The translations under genes were made by a program, and so were the position numbers. Of a stretch of 51,814 nt of DNA, positions 34,377 to 44,006 are shown in pieces. The notes under the pieces were generated by a model. It saw only the letters and a list, made by a program, of their open reading frames with translations. It did not search any database and was not told the DNA's origin. Each line of letters opens with the position of its first letter. The first letter of the stretch is position 1. The stretch comes from Lachnospiraceae bacterium UBA7199 (GTDB lineage: Bacteria; Bacillota; Clostridia; Lachnospirales; Lachnospiraceae), in assembly GCA_002490775.1 (NCBI GenBank), contig DKUR01000077.1, positions 1 through 51,814 of the forward strand, in the 5' to 3' direction.

Positions 34377-35121
34377 TATGCATAGAATACAAAAGCAAAA
34401 TCCCTGAAATCGCTCCCAAAAAGAAAAGAGACTGGATATAAGGCATAAAATTATAGCTTCCTCCCTGCCAAAAGGAGGCAAAATCATTGCTCACATAGGT
34501 CATGGGAAACATTCCGGCTATTTTCTGCAGAACCTCAGGAAGCTGCTGTGTCTCTATTCCCATCATTCCTGTTATCATCATGATCATAAAATAAAGAAAC
34601 ATACTTAGCCCAAAAGTAATACTGAACTTCTTAAAAATCTGGGCAAATGCGTGGGCAATCACCAGAAAAATAATTCCCAGCAGGTACAAAGATAAAACAA
34701 GGCACAAAAAAGAAGAAAAGGCAGGCTTTGGAATATCCATTACAATGATCTGAAAAAGCCCAAAAATTACAAAAGCTATGGTAAGAAAAATCAAATTGGC
34801 AATCAGCTTCGCTGTTATCTCGCTTTTCTCACTGTATCCAAATAGCCGCATCCTTAAAGGGATTCCTCTTTCCACCTCCTGAGAATATAACGCCCCATAC
34901 CCTAAAAGCATAATTGACATGGGCATTACTAAGGACATAGACAACGTAATTGACGTAATCACTTCCTGGCGCACTTCTTCCGGCACCTGACTTCCTACCG
35001 TTTTCGCTAACAAAAAGCACATGATATTGGGAAATACAATCCCGAAAAAATGCGTCATAAAATTCCCGTTTATATTTCTTAATTCATATAATACCATACG
35101 AAAGCTGCACTTATTTTTCAC
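34351..35121 (-). CDS. ABC-2 type permease
   Basis: The 256-residue protein has six hydrophobic segments and a short C-terminal tail (KNKRVHLE). It is the membrane part of the transporter whose ATPase is encoded directly upstream; the genes overlap by four bases. Such small ABC-2 pairs under a two-component system often export or detoxify antimicrobial peptides or antibiotics. The stop codon lies within the hairpin of the facing gene's terminator. Substrate unknown. Confidence 0.85.
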   Translation of the reverse strand: MKNKCSFRMVLYELRNINGNFMTHFFGIVFPNIMCFLLAKTVGSQVPEEVRQEVITSITLSMSLVMPMSIMLLGYGALYSQEVERGIPLRMRLFGYSEKSEITAKLIANLIFLTIAFVIFGLFQIIVMDIPKPAFSSFLCLVLSLYLLGIIFLVIAHAFAQIFKKFSITFGLSMFLYFMIMMITGMMGIETQQLPEVLQKIAGMFPMTYVSNDFASFWQGGSYNFMPYIQSLFFLGAISGILLLYSMHKNKRVHLE

Positions 35122-35999
35122 TCTTTTCCCTCCTGTTTTCTATAAAAGCTTTCCTTTGCATTCATAAACATAATTTCAATATCCGAATTACTTCTTTTAA
35201 AATTCACATTATTTTCTATCAGGATTGAAACGATTTCCCCTTCTTCTCCCTTATTTCTGCCGGCAATGGCAAGTAAGTGCTCCGGGGCTTTCAGCATCTG
35301 GAAATTTTTCATCAGTTCTCTGTTATTTTCATGATTATCCATGATAAAAATCACCTGCCCACAGTAGGTTTTAAAAAGTTCCTCTTTTTTTCCATAGGCC
35401 ACCACTTTTCCCTGATCCAGCACAAGAATCTTATCCGCAAGCTGCTCTAACTCATCATAATAGTGAGATACCACCAGCAGCGTATCTTCCTTATCCCGGT
35501 ACCATTTTACCATCTTCTCCGTTAACTTTTGTCTGGTTTCAAAATCCAGACCGGAAGTTACCTCATCATAAAAAGTCAGTTCCGCTTTCTGCATCATCAC
35601 CATTATAATCGTAAATTTCTGCTTCTGTCCTCCTGAAAGGGCATTATATTTCTTAGGCAGACACTGTTCAAAATCAAAAAATGAAATCAGCTCCTGCAAT
35701 TCTTTATTTGCTTTTATCTTTGTATTTAGTATGGTTTCCATAATGCACCTTACCGGCATAGTTGTTGCATATTCATTAAACTGCATATGCACTGCCATCT
35801 GCTGCGGCTTAAGATACGTGACCACTCTTCCCTCATAGGGCAGCAGTCCTAAAAGCGCCTTTACCAGTGTACTTTTTCCTGCTCCGTTAGAACCGATTAC
35901 TCCAATACGTTCTCCCTTTTCAAACACAATAGGAGATGTGATTTTAAGGGCTGTATGCTTTCCATACTTTACCTGCAGTCCTTCGATTGTTAATAGCAT
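35118..35999 (-). CDS. ABC transporter ATPase
   Basis: The 293-residue protein has Walker A GSNGAGKST at 36-44, signature NALSGGQKQKFTIIM, Walker B ELTFYDEVTSGLD with Tyr replacing the usual Leu before Asp, and switch His in VVSHYYDEL. The ATG at 35999 has AGAGGAAG upstream; an earlier ATG in the frame overlaps the kinase gene and lacks a site. A C-terminal extension of about 80 residues follows the core. It is the third gene of the regulator-kinase-ATPase-permease operon. Confidence 0.9.
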   Translation of the reverse strand: MLLTIEGLQVKYGKHTALKITSPIVFEKGERIGVIGSNGAGKSTLVKALLGLLPYEGRVVTYLKPQQMAVHMQFNEYATTMPVRCIMETILNTKIKANKELQELISFFDFEQCLPKKYNALSGGQKQKFTIIMVMMQKAELTFYDEVTSGLDFETRQKLTEKMVKWYRDKEDTLLVVSHYYDELEQLADKILVLDQGKVVAYGKKEELFKTYCGQVIFIMDNHENNRELMKNFQMLKAPEHLLAIAGRNKGEEGEIVSILIENNVNFKRSNSDIEIMFMNAKESFYRKQEGKE

Positions 36000-36042
36000 T
36001 TTCTCTTCCTCTCTTTCCTTTTCTTTCCTACAGCAGCTTTTC

Positions 36043-37635
36043 TTATGGAAATAGCAGCCTTGCACACACACCATTTTCCATGTTTTCAATCTCTACTTTG
36101 CATCCTAAAAGCCTGCTGTAATAAGCTGCCACATAAAGTCCCAGACCTTTTCCCTTTCCTGCCTCATTGCTGCTGACAAAAGGCTGGAAAACATTTGGAA
36201 GAAGCTTTTCGTCTATCACAGTCCCATAGTTTTTGATACAAAGCTCCTGCTTTTGAACTTCAATTACGATCCTTTCCCCAAAAGGTGTATAGCCTGCTGC
36301 ATTGGAAAACAAGTTATCAATGATTTTTTTCAGCATTTCTCTGTCCGAAAAGATGACTGCGGTCCCTGAAATACTCACATTAAGCTCCTTTGCTTCTATC
36401 TGAACCCCATAAGCTTTCACTACCTCCTCCACCAACTGCCCTACTGCAATCTCTCCCTTCTCCATGTTTTTTGCATGATAATCCAGATATAAAATATCCT
36501 CAACAATTTTTCTCATGGATAAAAGCTGGCTTTTTACCTGTGGAAGATATTCTTTCACATTTTTATACTTGCCTATCTCATTCATCATCCCTTCTGTCAG
36601 AAGGAGAGCCGCGGAAATGGGCGTTTTTAATTGATGGGAAGAAGCCCTAAGAAACACCTCCTGTCTGATATTCTCCTCCTCCAACCGGTGGTTTGTTTCC
36701 TCCAGTTCCAGGTAACTGCTGCGGAGCTTTTCATACAACTCCTGAATTGTCCTTCCCAGCAATGCAATTTCATCTTCCCCCTTTGTCTCAAATGGCTCTA
36801 TCTGTGAATATCCCGCCAGCTTTGCACCTTCCGCATACCCCGCCAGCCGGACCACGGGATCAACGATCTTTCCCGAAAAAAATCTGGAAGAAACCAGAAC
36901 CAGCAAAAATACCACTGCGATGATCATAGGAAGGCTCCCCATTACCACCGGCGTAATTTCATCCATTTTAGGCGTCAGGGTTGGATAAACGGTAATAATA
37001 TAGGCATCCCCATCATGAGCCATAGCAGTGTAAGTGGTATAGCTGTAATTCCCATCAGAAATACCTGCTTCATAGATAAATATATCGTTAGAAATCATAT
37101 GAAATTTCTCGTATTCTCCCTGATAAAGCCCCGGATTTTCTTTCCATTCCATCTGCAGTGCAATGGGATAATTTTCATCAAACAGTTCCTTTCCTGCAAA
37201 CTTTTCCTCTATCTTTTCCCAGGCTTCCATTGTATCTGTCCATGCAGCATCCGAAGGCGCTTCATCCGGGTACTCTGCCCCTTCTTGTTTTTGTCCGCTG
37301 CTCATCTTATTTCTCACATAATCAAGCATAGACTTTAGTTCTTCATCCTGAACCTCCACCGTCAGCTTAAAAAATTTTCCTGCCACATAAATTTGATTTC
37401 CCTTATCCGGTATTTCCAAAGAAAAGACCGCAGAAGGGTTTTTTACCGTCAAATCTGCATAGCTTCTGTTTTCCATATATTCCCTCTGAACTGCCGCTAC
37501 GCTTTTTAAATTACTTTTCATCACATAGTCCACATATAAAGAAGGAAGCATAAAAACAAAATATCCCACCACAAAGGCAACCATAAGCACTGCTAACATA
37601 ATACTATAGACAAATGTTTTTTTTGATAATTTCAT
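36043..37635 (-). CDS. Membrane sensor histidine kinase with HAMP domain
   Basis: The 530-residue protein has a first membrane helix at about 10-31, an extracytoplasmic sensor of about 200 residues, a second helix at about 229-250, a HAMP linker (to about 308), the H-box ASSHQLKTP with His334, and an ATPase domain with N-box DNLFSNAAGYTPFG and G-box GKGKGLGLYVA. Its start overlaps the regulator stop by four bases. The large acidic sensor domain suggests an extracellular ligand. It would activate the regulator, which probably controls this operon. Confidence 0.92.
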   Translation of the reverse strand: MKLSKKTFVYSIMLAVLMVAFVVGYFVFMLPSLYVDYVMKSNLKSVAAVQREYMENRSYADLTVKNPSAVFSLEIPDKGNQIYVAGKFFKLTVEVQDEELKSMLDYVRNKMSSGQKQEGAEYPDEAPSDAAWTDTMEAWEKIEEKFAGKELFDENYPIALQMEWKENPGLYQGEYEKFHMISNDIFIYEAGISDGNYSYTTYTAMAHDGDAYIITVYPTLTPKMDEITPVVMGSLPMIIAVVFLLVLVSSRFFSGKIVDPVVRLAGYAEGAKLAGYSQIEPFETKGEDEIALLGRTIQELYEKLRSSYLELEETNHRLEEENIRQEVFLRASSHQLKTPISAALLLTEGMMNEIGKYKNVKEYLPQVKSQLLSMRKIVEDILYLDYHAKNMEKGEIAVGQLVEEVVKAYGVQIEAKELNVSISGTAVIFSDREMLKKIIDNLFSNAAGYTPFGERIVIEVQKQELCIKNYGTVIDEKLLPNVFQPFVSSNEAGKGKGLGLYVAAYYSRLLGCKVEIENMENGVCARLLFP

Positions 37636-38297
37636 TTACGTGGCTCCTCCTGAAACTGATAACCGATTCCAATCACTGTTTTAATATAATTTCCTGGAAG
37701 TTTCTTTCTAAGATTTTTCACATGGGCATCAATGATCCTGTCGCTGCCTACATAGTCCTCATTAAAAATCCGTAAAATCAACTGTTCTCTTGTAAAGGTT
37801 CGCTTCGGCTCCCCTTCCAGCACCTGTAGAAGCAGAAACTCACTGAGCGTCAGATCCAATGGCTCCCCATCAAAAAACGCCTGATAGGACTGGGCATGGA
37901 GCACCAGCCCCCTTTCTTCTTTTCCACCCTCCTGCTTTACACGCCTTAAAATCGTCTCCATTCTTTTTAATAAAATAATAGGTGACACAGGCTTAATCAC
38001 GTAATCATCTGCATAAAGGTTAAATGCCTGCACCTGCGTCTTTTCATCATCCAGCGCAGTCAGCATGATCGTAGCCATCTTTGGTCTGTGTTTTTTAATA
38101 TAGGCAAGTACCTCAAGTCCGCTCACCTTGGGCACCATAATATCAAGCACTGCCAGATCAAAGGTTTGCTCCCTGATAAATACAAGGGCCTCCTCTCCGT
38201 CCCCGGCACAAACAACATCATATTGCTGCATTTTCATGTATTCCGTCAGAACCTCACGTATCGTAGGTTCATCTTCTAAAAATAAGATCCTCTGCAT
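37632..38297 (-). CDS. OmpR/PhoB-family response regulator
   Basis: The 221-residue protein starts at the ATG at 38297, five bases after GGAGG. The receiver domain has FLEDE, the phosphoacceptor Asp52 in VLDIMVPKVSG and the KPV motif lysine near 101; the C-terminal winged helix includes VGSDRIIDAHVKNLRKKL. It is the first gene of the regulator-kinase-ABC operon. Three TATGAA boxes upstream (38353-38392) lie where an activator of this family would bind, pointing to autoregulation. Confidence 0.93.
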   Translation of the reverse strand: MQRILFLEDEPTIREVLTEYMKMQQYDVVCAGDGEEALVFIREQTFDLAVLDIMVPKVSGLEVLAYIKKHRPKMATIMLTALDDEKTQVQAFNLYADDYVIKPVSPIILLKRMETILRRVKQEGGKEERGLVLHAQSYQAFFDGEPLDLTLSEFLLLQVLEGEPKRTFTREQLILRIFNEDYVGSDRIIDAHVKNLRKKLPGNYIKTVIGIGYQFQEEPRK

Positions 38298-38337
38298 GGA
38301 CTCCTCCGTAATGAAATAGTTTTGACTGTATACAAGT

Positions 38338-38392
38338 ATTGTAACATAGGGATATGAATTTCGTATGAAGATCATCAGGCATTCTGTATGAA
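38338..38392 (-). promoter_or_regulatory. Putative promoter and regulator boxes of the two-component/ABC operon
   Basis: On the minus strand a -10-like TACAAT (38338-38343) lies about 40 bases before the start. TATGAA (as + strand) appears at 38353-38358, 38364-38369 and 38387-38392, spaced 11 and 23 bases, near whole helical turns. No good -35 box is present, which suits an activator-dependent promoter. Confidence 0.4.
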
Positions 38393-38516
38393 GCAGCTTA
38401 TCTTTTTGGATAAAAAAAAGTGTCTATCGTGCTATTGTGGCAAATCCAAAAAACATATATACTAAAAGTATGTATATCAAATGAAATAAACTATCTATTT
38501 AAGGGAGGGAAAAAAC

Positions 38517-39437
38517 ATGAACAAACCAGTACTTGTCATTATGGCAGCAGGCATGGGAAGCCGTTACGGAGGTTTAAAACAGATTGATCCAATAGACGCT
38601 GAAGGCCATATTATTATGGATTTTTCTATTTATGATGCCGTGAAAGCTGGATTTGAAAAAGTTATATTTATTATTAAAAAGGAAAACGAAGCAGATTTCA
38701 GATCTTGTATCGGAGACCGGATGGAAAAACGCGTTCAGGTAGAATACGTGTTCCAGGATATTCAAAATCTGCCGGAAGGTTTTGAAGCTCCTGCCGAAAG
38801 AACCAAACCCTGGGGAACGGCCCATGCAGTTTTGTCCTGTCTTTCTGTTATTGACGGGCCTTTTGCAGTTATTAATGCAGATGATTATTACGGACAGCAG
38901 GCGTTTCAAATGATTTATGATTTTCTTGCCGCCCATGAAGATAATGAAAAATACCAATTTACAATGGTGGGTTATCTTCTGGAAAATACTCTTACTGAAA
39001 ATGGACATGTTGCGCGCGGTGTCTGTGAGACCAGTGAAGATGGAAAGCTGACTGAAATTACAGAGCGTGTACGTATTGAAAAGCATGCAGACGGTCCCGC
39101 CTTCACAGAGGATGAAGGAAAATCCTGGACTCATCTTTCAGGGGAAACTGTAGTTTCCATGAATATGTGGGGCTTTACAAAAAGTATCCTTCCAGAAATT
39201 CATGACAGATTTTCTGATTTCCTGAAAAAAAATCTGCCTGTAAATCCCCTGAAATGTGAATATTTTCTTCCCTTTGTAGTGGATGAACTGATACGGGAAG
39301 AAAAGGCCGAGGTCACTGTATTAAAATCCCGCGACCGCTGGTACGGCGTAACCTACAAGGAAGATAAGCCTACTGTAGTCAAGGCAATCCAGGAATTAAA
39401 AGATGCAGGATGCTATCCTCAAAAGCTTTGGGACTAA
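38517..39437 (+). CDS. Sugar-1-phosphate nucleotidyltransferase-like protein
   Basis: The 306-residue protein carries AAGMGSRYGGLKQ at 11-23 (nucleotide-binding loop) and NADDYYG at about 122-128 with the metal-binding Asp. This is the NDP-sugar pyrophosphorylase fold. With the NahK-like kinase and sugar importer downstream, it may convert a sugar 1-phosphate to its UDP sugar, as LnpC-like enzymes do in galacto-N-biose pathways, though LnpC itself belongs to another family. GGGAGGG precedes the start. Its stop overlaps the stop of the converging AraC gene by three bases. Confidence 0.8.
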   Translation: MNKPVLVIMAAGMGSRYGGLKQIDPIDAEGHIIMDFSIYDAVKAGFEKVIFIIKKENEADFRSCIGDRMEKRVQVEYVFQDIQNLPEGFEAPAERTKPWGTAHAVLSCLSVIDGPFAVINADDYYGQQAFQMIYDFLAAHEDNEKYQFTMVGYLLENTLTENGHVARGVCETSEDGKLTEITERVRIEKHADGPAFTEDEGKSWTHLSGETVVSMNMWGFTKSILPEIHDRFSDFLKKNLPVNPLKCEYFLPFVVDELIREEKAEVTVLKSRDRWYGVTYKEDKPTVVKAIQELKDAGCYPQKLWD

Positions 39438-40345
39438 TTTATCTGATCCTGCTGATCAGACAGTGCTTTTATAGAAGAAGCGTACTCTGAGGGCGTCATG
39501 CCTGTAATCTGTTTGAACTGTCGTGAAAAGTAATGGATAGAAGAAAAACCAAGGGCATCCGCTATCTGTGTAAAATTATAATGCCGCTCACGTATCATTT
39601 GCTTTGCAAGATCTATTTTCATGCGTGAAAAATATTCAATTGCTCCATAGCCGCTCCTGGACCGGAATAATTTCTGAAGCTGGGAGCGGCCTATGGAATT
39701 GCTTCTGCATATTTGTTCTATCGAAATATTTTCATTAATGTGTACTTCCATAAATTCTTGTATCTGTGAAAACAATACTCCATCCGCCTTATGCTTTACA
39801 GACTTTACAAGGGGCGGAGTAAGGGGTGTGGTATGAACCATATAATGGCGTATCATTTGGATCAAAAACTGCTGCAGGTAAATCTTAATCAGTTGTTCCC
39901 CTGCAAACCGCGGACTGTCGGCGCGAATCAATTCCTCCTGATAGGGATCATCCAGCCGCCCTGTAAAAGCATGTCTGGCTTCCTGAATGATCTGGGCAAG
40001 CAAAACTCTCTCCGGTTCGCTGATCTGCAGCACTTTCTTTTCAAAAAAGGACATGGCAGGTGAATTACAGGTAAAAGATATAACCACCAAATTAGGTGCA
40101 ATCATCCCATTTGACTTCACATCATGAAATTCGTTTGGCTTATGAAATATCACATCGCCTTTTTTCAGGGAATGAAACAACTCGTCTGCAAACACATTTA
40201 CTTCACCCTTATCCACACATAAAAATTCCCAAAAATCATGGGACTCGCCGGGAAAGGAAAAGTCGCTCATATACTCAAAATAATGTATTGAAAACACCTC
40301 ATCTATGGTCAGTACTTCATTCAAATGTACACTTTTGTAACCCAT
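39434..40345 (-). CDS. AraC-family regulator of the sugar uptake genes
   Basis: The 303-residue protein has an N-terminal cupin-like domain with HDFWEFLCVDKGEV at about 37-50 and a C-terminal AraC HTH pair (NSIGRSQLQKLFRSRSG, then LGFSSIHYFSRQFKQITGM). The gene is divergent from the sugar ABC transporter operon, sharing a 386-base intergenic region, the usual arrangement for a local regulator. It probably senses the imported sugar or a phosphorylated form. A GGAGGG site is upstream. Confidence 0.9.
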   Translation of the reverse strand: MGYKSVHLNEVLTIDEVFSIHYFEYMSDFSFPGESHDFWEFLCVDKGEVNVFADELFHSLKKGDVIFHKPNEFHDVKSNGMIAPNLVVISFTCNSPAMSFFEKKVLQISEPERVLLAQIIQEARHAFTGRLDDPYQEELIRADSPRFAGEQLIKIYLQQFLIQMIRHYMVHTTPLTPPLVKSVKHKADGVLFSQIQEFMEVHINENISIEQICRSNSIGRSQLQKLFRSRSGYGAIEYFSRMKIDLAKQMIRERHYNFTQIADALGFSSIHYFSRQFKQITGMTPSEYASSIKALSDQQDQIN

Positions 40346-40731
40346 ATGTATCCCTCCGCTTCTTTTTTTATCTGCTAAGTCAAAAAGCTGATTGTATAAA
40401 TTTTGTATCTTATTTTGAAACTATCATAATACAAAAATGCAAATAAGACAAATAAAAAAGTAAAATCCAATAACAAAAATTCCAAAATACTCTTGTTTTT
40501 AAGCACTTTATCCATTATTCTTTCTCAATCTCTTGTAGAAAATCACTATCATATGTAATATCAATCATGAATTTTGTATAAAATCCACAAAGCATGAGCC
40601 AATAGTGCAAAAAGGGGAATAGATAAGATAAAGACTTTTTAATTGTCTGTCTTTATAATGAATATATCAAATTAATTTAGAGTTCATAAGATTTGAACTC
40701 TGTAATCGAAAAATCCAGGAGGTAAAAAAGT
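40346..40731. promoter_or_regulatory. Divergent regulatory region of AraC and sugar importer operon
   Basis: This 386-base AT-rich region separates the AraC gene from the binding-protein gene. On the + strand TATAAT (40654-40659) is a good -10 box with a poor -35, consistent with activation by the AraC protein. In the 5' leader, AGAGTTCA (40679-40686) and TGAACTCT (40694-40701) form an 8-base hairpin before AGGAGG. No gene is seen within it. Confidence 0.5.
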
Positions 40732-42051
40732 ATGAAAAAGAAGATTTTAAGCGTGCTTCTCTGTGCAGCTATGGTAACAGGATTACTTGCCGGCTGCGGT
40801 TCTAAAGATACACCAGCAGAAAGCAGCTCAGAAGCACAGGCACCCGCTGAAACAAGCACTGAAGAAGCTGCTGCACCGGCAGAGTCAACTGGTGACAAGC
40901 TTGTATACTGGTCTATGTGGGATGCCGCAGAGCCCCAGGCACAGGCAATTGCACAGTCTATCGAAGCATTTACTGCTGAAACAGGTATTGAAGTAGATGT
41001 GCAGTTTAAAGGACGTACCGGTATTCGTGAAGGCCTTCAGCCGGCACTGGATGCAGGAACTAACATTGATTTATTTGATGAAGATATTGACCGTGTAAAT
41101 GTTACATGGGGAAGCTACCTGCTTGATCTGGAAGATCTGGCTGCTGCTAATGATTATGAGGCAACTGCAAATGCAGGACTCATGGCTGCATGTCGTGAGG
41201 TTGCTGGCGGAACCTTAAAGTCCATTCCTTACCAGCCCAACGTATTTGCTTATTTTTATAATGTTGACATTTTTGAAGAAGCAGGTATAACTGCTCCTCC
41301 TGCTACATGGGATGAGTTCCTTGATGTATGTCAGAAAATTAAAGATGCAGGATATACTCCTATCACCAACGACAATGCATACATTGCCAGCCTGTTCGGA
41401 TATCACATGAGTCGTCTGATCGGTGAACCCGCTACAGAAGAAGTAGTAAAAAATGGCGACTGGGACGATGAAGCAGTATTAAAAACTGCACAGGCTTATG
41501 AAGAACTGGCAAGCAGAGGTTTCTTCTCTGAGACAATCGAAAGTAATCAGTGGCCTGCTGGACAGAATACCGAATTAGCTATGGGAACTGCTGCTATGTA
41601 CTTAAACGGCTCCTGGCTGCCTAACGAAGTAAAAGATATTGCTGGCGAAGACTTCAACTGGGGATGCTTCAGCTATCCTGCAGTAGAAGGCGGTGTAGAT
41701 GGAACAGAAGCTTCCAACTATGGTGCACAGGTATTTGCTATCAACGCAAAATCAACAAAAGCTGAACAGGCATTCCAGTTAATTACATATTTAACCAAGG
41801 GTGATGCAGATAAACTGCTCTCCGATATGTCCGTTGGTATTCCTGCTGATTCCAATAATGCAGAATGGCCTGCACTTCTTTCCAATGTGAAACCAGTTAT
41901 GGAAAGTCTGACCACCCGTTATCCTTGGGCCGCTGGTGCAGAAGCTAATGCTGATATGACTCCTATTATCGTTGAGAATTTCACAAAGCTTTGCGGAGGT
42001 TCTCTGGATGCACAGGGATTTGTAGATGCATTAAAGGCAGCCGGCAAATAA
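40732..42051 (+). CDS. Sugar ABC transporter substrate-binding lipoprotein
   Basis: The 439-residue protein has a signal peptide ending in the lipobox LLAGC (Cys22), then an Ala/Glu/Ser-rich linker and a family 1 extracellular solute-binding fold (residues such as VYWSMWDAAEPQAQAIAQSI at about 57-76). It is anchored to the membrane and delivers sugar to the two permeases encoded downstream. AGGAGG is upstream of the start. A GC-rich hairpin after the gene probably lowers read-through, giving more binding protein than permease. The ligand is probably an oligosaccharide; amino-sugar disaccharides fit the downstream kinase. Confidence 0.92.
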   Translation: MKKKILSVLLCAAMVTGLLAGCGSKDTPAESSSEAQAPAETSTEEAAAPAESTGDKLVYWSMWDAAEPQAQAIAQSIEAFTAETGIEVDVQFKGRTGIREGLQPALDAGTNIDLFDEDIDRVNVTWGSYLLDLEDLAAANDYEATANAGLMAACREVAGGTLKSIPYQPNVFAYFYNVDIFEEAGITAPPATWDEFLDVCQKIKDAGYTPITNDNAYIASLFGYHMSRLIGEPATEEVVKNGDWDDEAVLKTAQAYEELASRGFFSETIESNQWPAGQNTELAMGTAAMYLNGSWLPNEVKDIAGEDFNWGCFSYPAVEGGVDGTEASNYGAQVFAINAKSTKAEQAFQLITYLTKGDADKLLSDMSVGIPADSNNAEWPALLSNVKPVMESLTTRYPWAAGAEANADMTPIIVENFTKLCGGSLDAQGFVDALKAAGK

Positions 42052-42102
42052 TCAACTGTAAGAAAAGTGTATTAATATCTACACTGATTGCATGAGATAA
42101 CT

Positions 42103-42140
42103 ATGGCGGCATCGCCTCATACGGTGCCGCCATGTTTTAT
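42103..42140 (+). terminator. Attenuating hairpin between binding protein and permease genes
   Basis: ATGGCGGCA (42103-42111) pairs with TGCCGCCAT (42125-42133) and is followed by GTTTTATT. It lies in the operon between binding protein and first permease, so it likely ends only some transcripts. Confidence 0.7.
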
Positions 42141-42195
42141 TCACACTTTCAGTTTTACAATTTCTATTTTTTGTCATCGAAAGGAGGTTTCTGGA

Positions 42196-43101
42196 TTGAA
42201 AAAGAATAAGACCATGATTGTGGCTTTTCTGGCCCCGGCAGTTATTATGTTTGCCATTATTTTTGTTTATCCGATTATCCGAACTGTCGCAATGAGCTTT
42301 TTTAAGATCGAAGGGGTAACGGATGCAATTTCTAAATGGCAGTTTTCCGGTCTGGCAAACTATATTAAACTATTCAATACGCAGCTCTTCCGGATATCCA
42401 TGTGGAACATTTTCCGAATCTGGTTTTTTGGCGGTCTGATCGTTATGGGGCTTGCGCTTTTATTTGCAGCAATCCTAACCAGCGGAATCCGTTTTAAAAG
42501 TGCATTCCGGGCAATTATCTATATGCCCAATGTAGTAAGTGCAGTAGCTCTGGCAACCATGTGGCTGCAATATGTATTTAGTCCCAAATTTGGTTTATTC
42601 AAGTCTATTGGCGATATGCTCCACTGGAAATGGCTTTCAAAGTTCCAATGGCTGGATCCAGATCATCTGTTTCTTGCCCTGCTGGTTGCATATTGCTTTG
42701 GTATGGTTGGGTATCATATGCTTATATTTGCCAGCGGCATTGAAAGAATCGGCTCAGACTATTTCGAAGCTGCAACTTTAGATGGCGCAAACCGGATTCA
42801 ACAGTTCCGGTATATTACCCTTCCTCTCTTAAAAGGTGTAACCAAAACAAATATTACCATGTGGAGTGTCAGTTCAGCAGGATTTTTCCTCTGGTCACAG
42901 CTTTTTTCCATGGTGGTATCCAATACGCAGACAATCACACCGGTAGTTTATATGTATCAAAATATTTTCGGAGCCGGCAACAGCGTAACGGAACGAAACT
43001 CCGGCATTGGAGCTGCAGTCGGTGTACTACTTAGTGCATGCGTAGTAATTATCTTCATTGTATGTAACAAAATATTCAAAGACGATGATATCGAGTTTTA
43101 A
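42196..43101 (+). CDS. Sugar ABC transporter permease (MalF-type)
   Basis: The protein of about 301 residues starts at a TTG (42196) eight bases after AAGGAGG; upstream codons are not needed. It has six membrane segments and the ATPase-contact motif EAATLDGANRIQQF at about 196-209. It forms a heterodimer with the next permease; no ATPase gene is in the operon, so a shared MsmK-like ATPase encoded elsewhere is expected. The gene is 14 bases upstream of its partner. Confidence 0.92.
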   Translation: MKKNKTMIVAFLAPAVIMFAIIFVYPIIRTVAMSFFKIEGVTDAISKWQFSGLANYIKLFNTQLFRISMWNIFRIWFFGGLIVMGLALLFAAILTSGIRFKSAFRAIIYMPNVVSAVALATMWLQYVFSPKFGLFKSIGDMLHWKWLSKFQWLDPDHLFLALLVAYCFGMVGYHMLIFASGIERIGSDYFEAATLDGANRIQQFRYITLPLLKGVTKTNITMWSVSSAGFFLWSQLFSMVVSNTQTITPVVYMYQNIFGAGNSVTERNSGIGAAVGVLLSACVVIIFIVCNKIFKDDDIEF

Positions 43102-43115
43102 AGGAGGGAGAAAAG

Positions 43116-43997
43116 ATGGCAAAAGAAAAGAAAGTACGTGAGCCTGTAAACTGGAAAAAAGAACTTCGCCTGGCTCCTGGTTACATAATACTGTCCCTGT
43201 GGGTGCTTTTTACCTTTGTTCTTCTTGGATGGGTAATTGCTGCAAGTTTTTCTACCTCCAAAGAGATTTTCTCAGGAGATGTTTTTAAGTTTGCAAGCGG
43301 GCTTCATTTTGAAAATTATGCAAAGGCATGGAATACATCAAATGTTTCCGTATTCTTTACCAACTCACTCATTTATGCTTCTATATCCTGTGCACTTTTA
43401 ATTTTGGTATGTGCACCGGCAGCATATGTATTATCCCGTTTTACATTTATTGGCAACAAGCTTATTCAAAATGGATTTGTTGCCTCTATGGGTGTTCCCG
43501 CAACAATGATTGTCCTGCCATTATTTGGATTGGTTGCAGGATGGAATGTTCTGAATATTTCCCTTGCCAACCGTGCTGCCCTTATTTTTCTGTATGTAGG
43601 AATCAATGTACCCTACACCACAATTTTCCTTTTAACCTTTTTTGGAAATCTTTCAAGAGCTTTTGAAGAAGCAGCAGCAATTGACGGATGTCCCCCTATG
43701 AAAACCTTCTGGAAAATCATGCTTCCAATGGCACAGCCAGGGATTATCACCGTTACTATTTTTAACTTTATCAATGTATGGAATGAATACTTTATGTCAT
43801 TGATCTTTGCAAATTCAGATAAAGTAAAACCAGTAGCAATCGGATTGTATGGCATGATCAATTCCATGAGATACACAGGAGATTACGCTGGAATGTTTGC
43901 ATCTGTTGTTATTGTATTCCTGCCCACATTTATTCTGTATATATTTATGTCAGAAAAAATCATTGCCGGTATCACTGGCGGCGGTGTGAAAGGTTAG
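43116..43997 (+). CDS. Sugar ABC transporter permease (MalG-type)
   Basis: The 293-residue protein has six membrane segments and the EAA-type motif EAAAIDGCPPMKTFWKI at about 188-204, matching the second subunit of CUT1 sugar importers. AAGGAGG lies upstream. It is nine bases before the kinase gene start, so the four genes form one operon. Confidence 0.93.
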   Translation: MAKEKKVREPVNWKKELRLAPGYIILSLWVLFTFVLLGWVIAASFSTSKEIFSGDVFKFASGLHFENYAKAWNTSNVSVFFTNSLIYASISCALLILVCAPAAYVLSRFTFIGNKLIQNGFVASMGVPATMIVLPLFGLVAGWNVLNISLANRAALIFLYVGINVPYTTIFLLTFFGNLSRAFEEAAAIDGCPPMKTFWKIMLPMAQPGIITVTIFNFINVWNEYFMSLIFANSDKVKPVAIGLYGMINSMRYTGDYAGMFASVVIVFLPTFILYIFMSEKIIAGITGGGVKG

Positions 43998-44006
43998 GGA
44001 ATCAAC

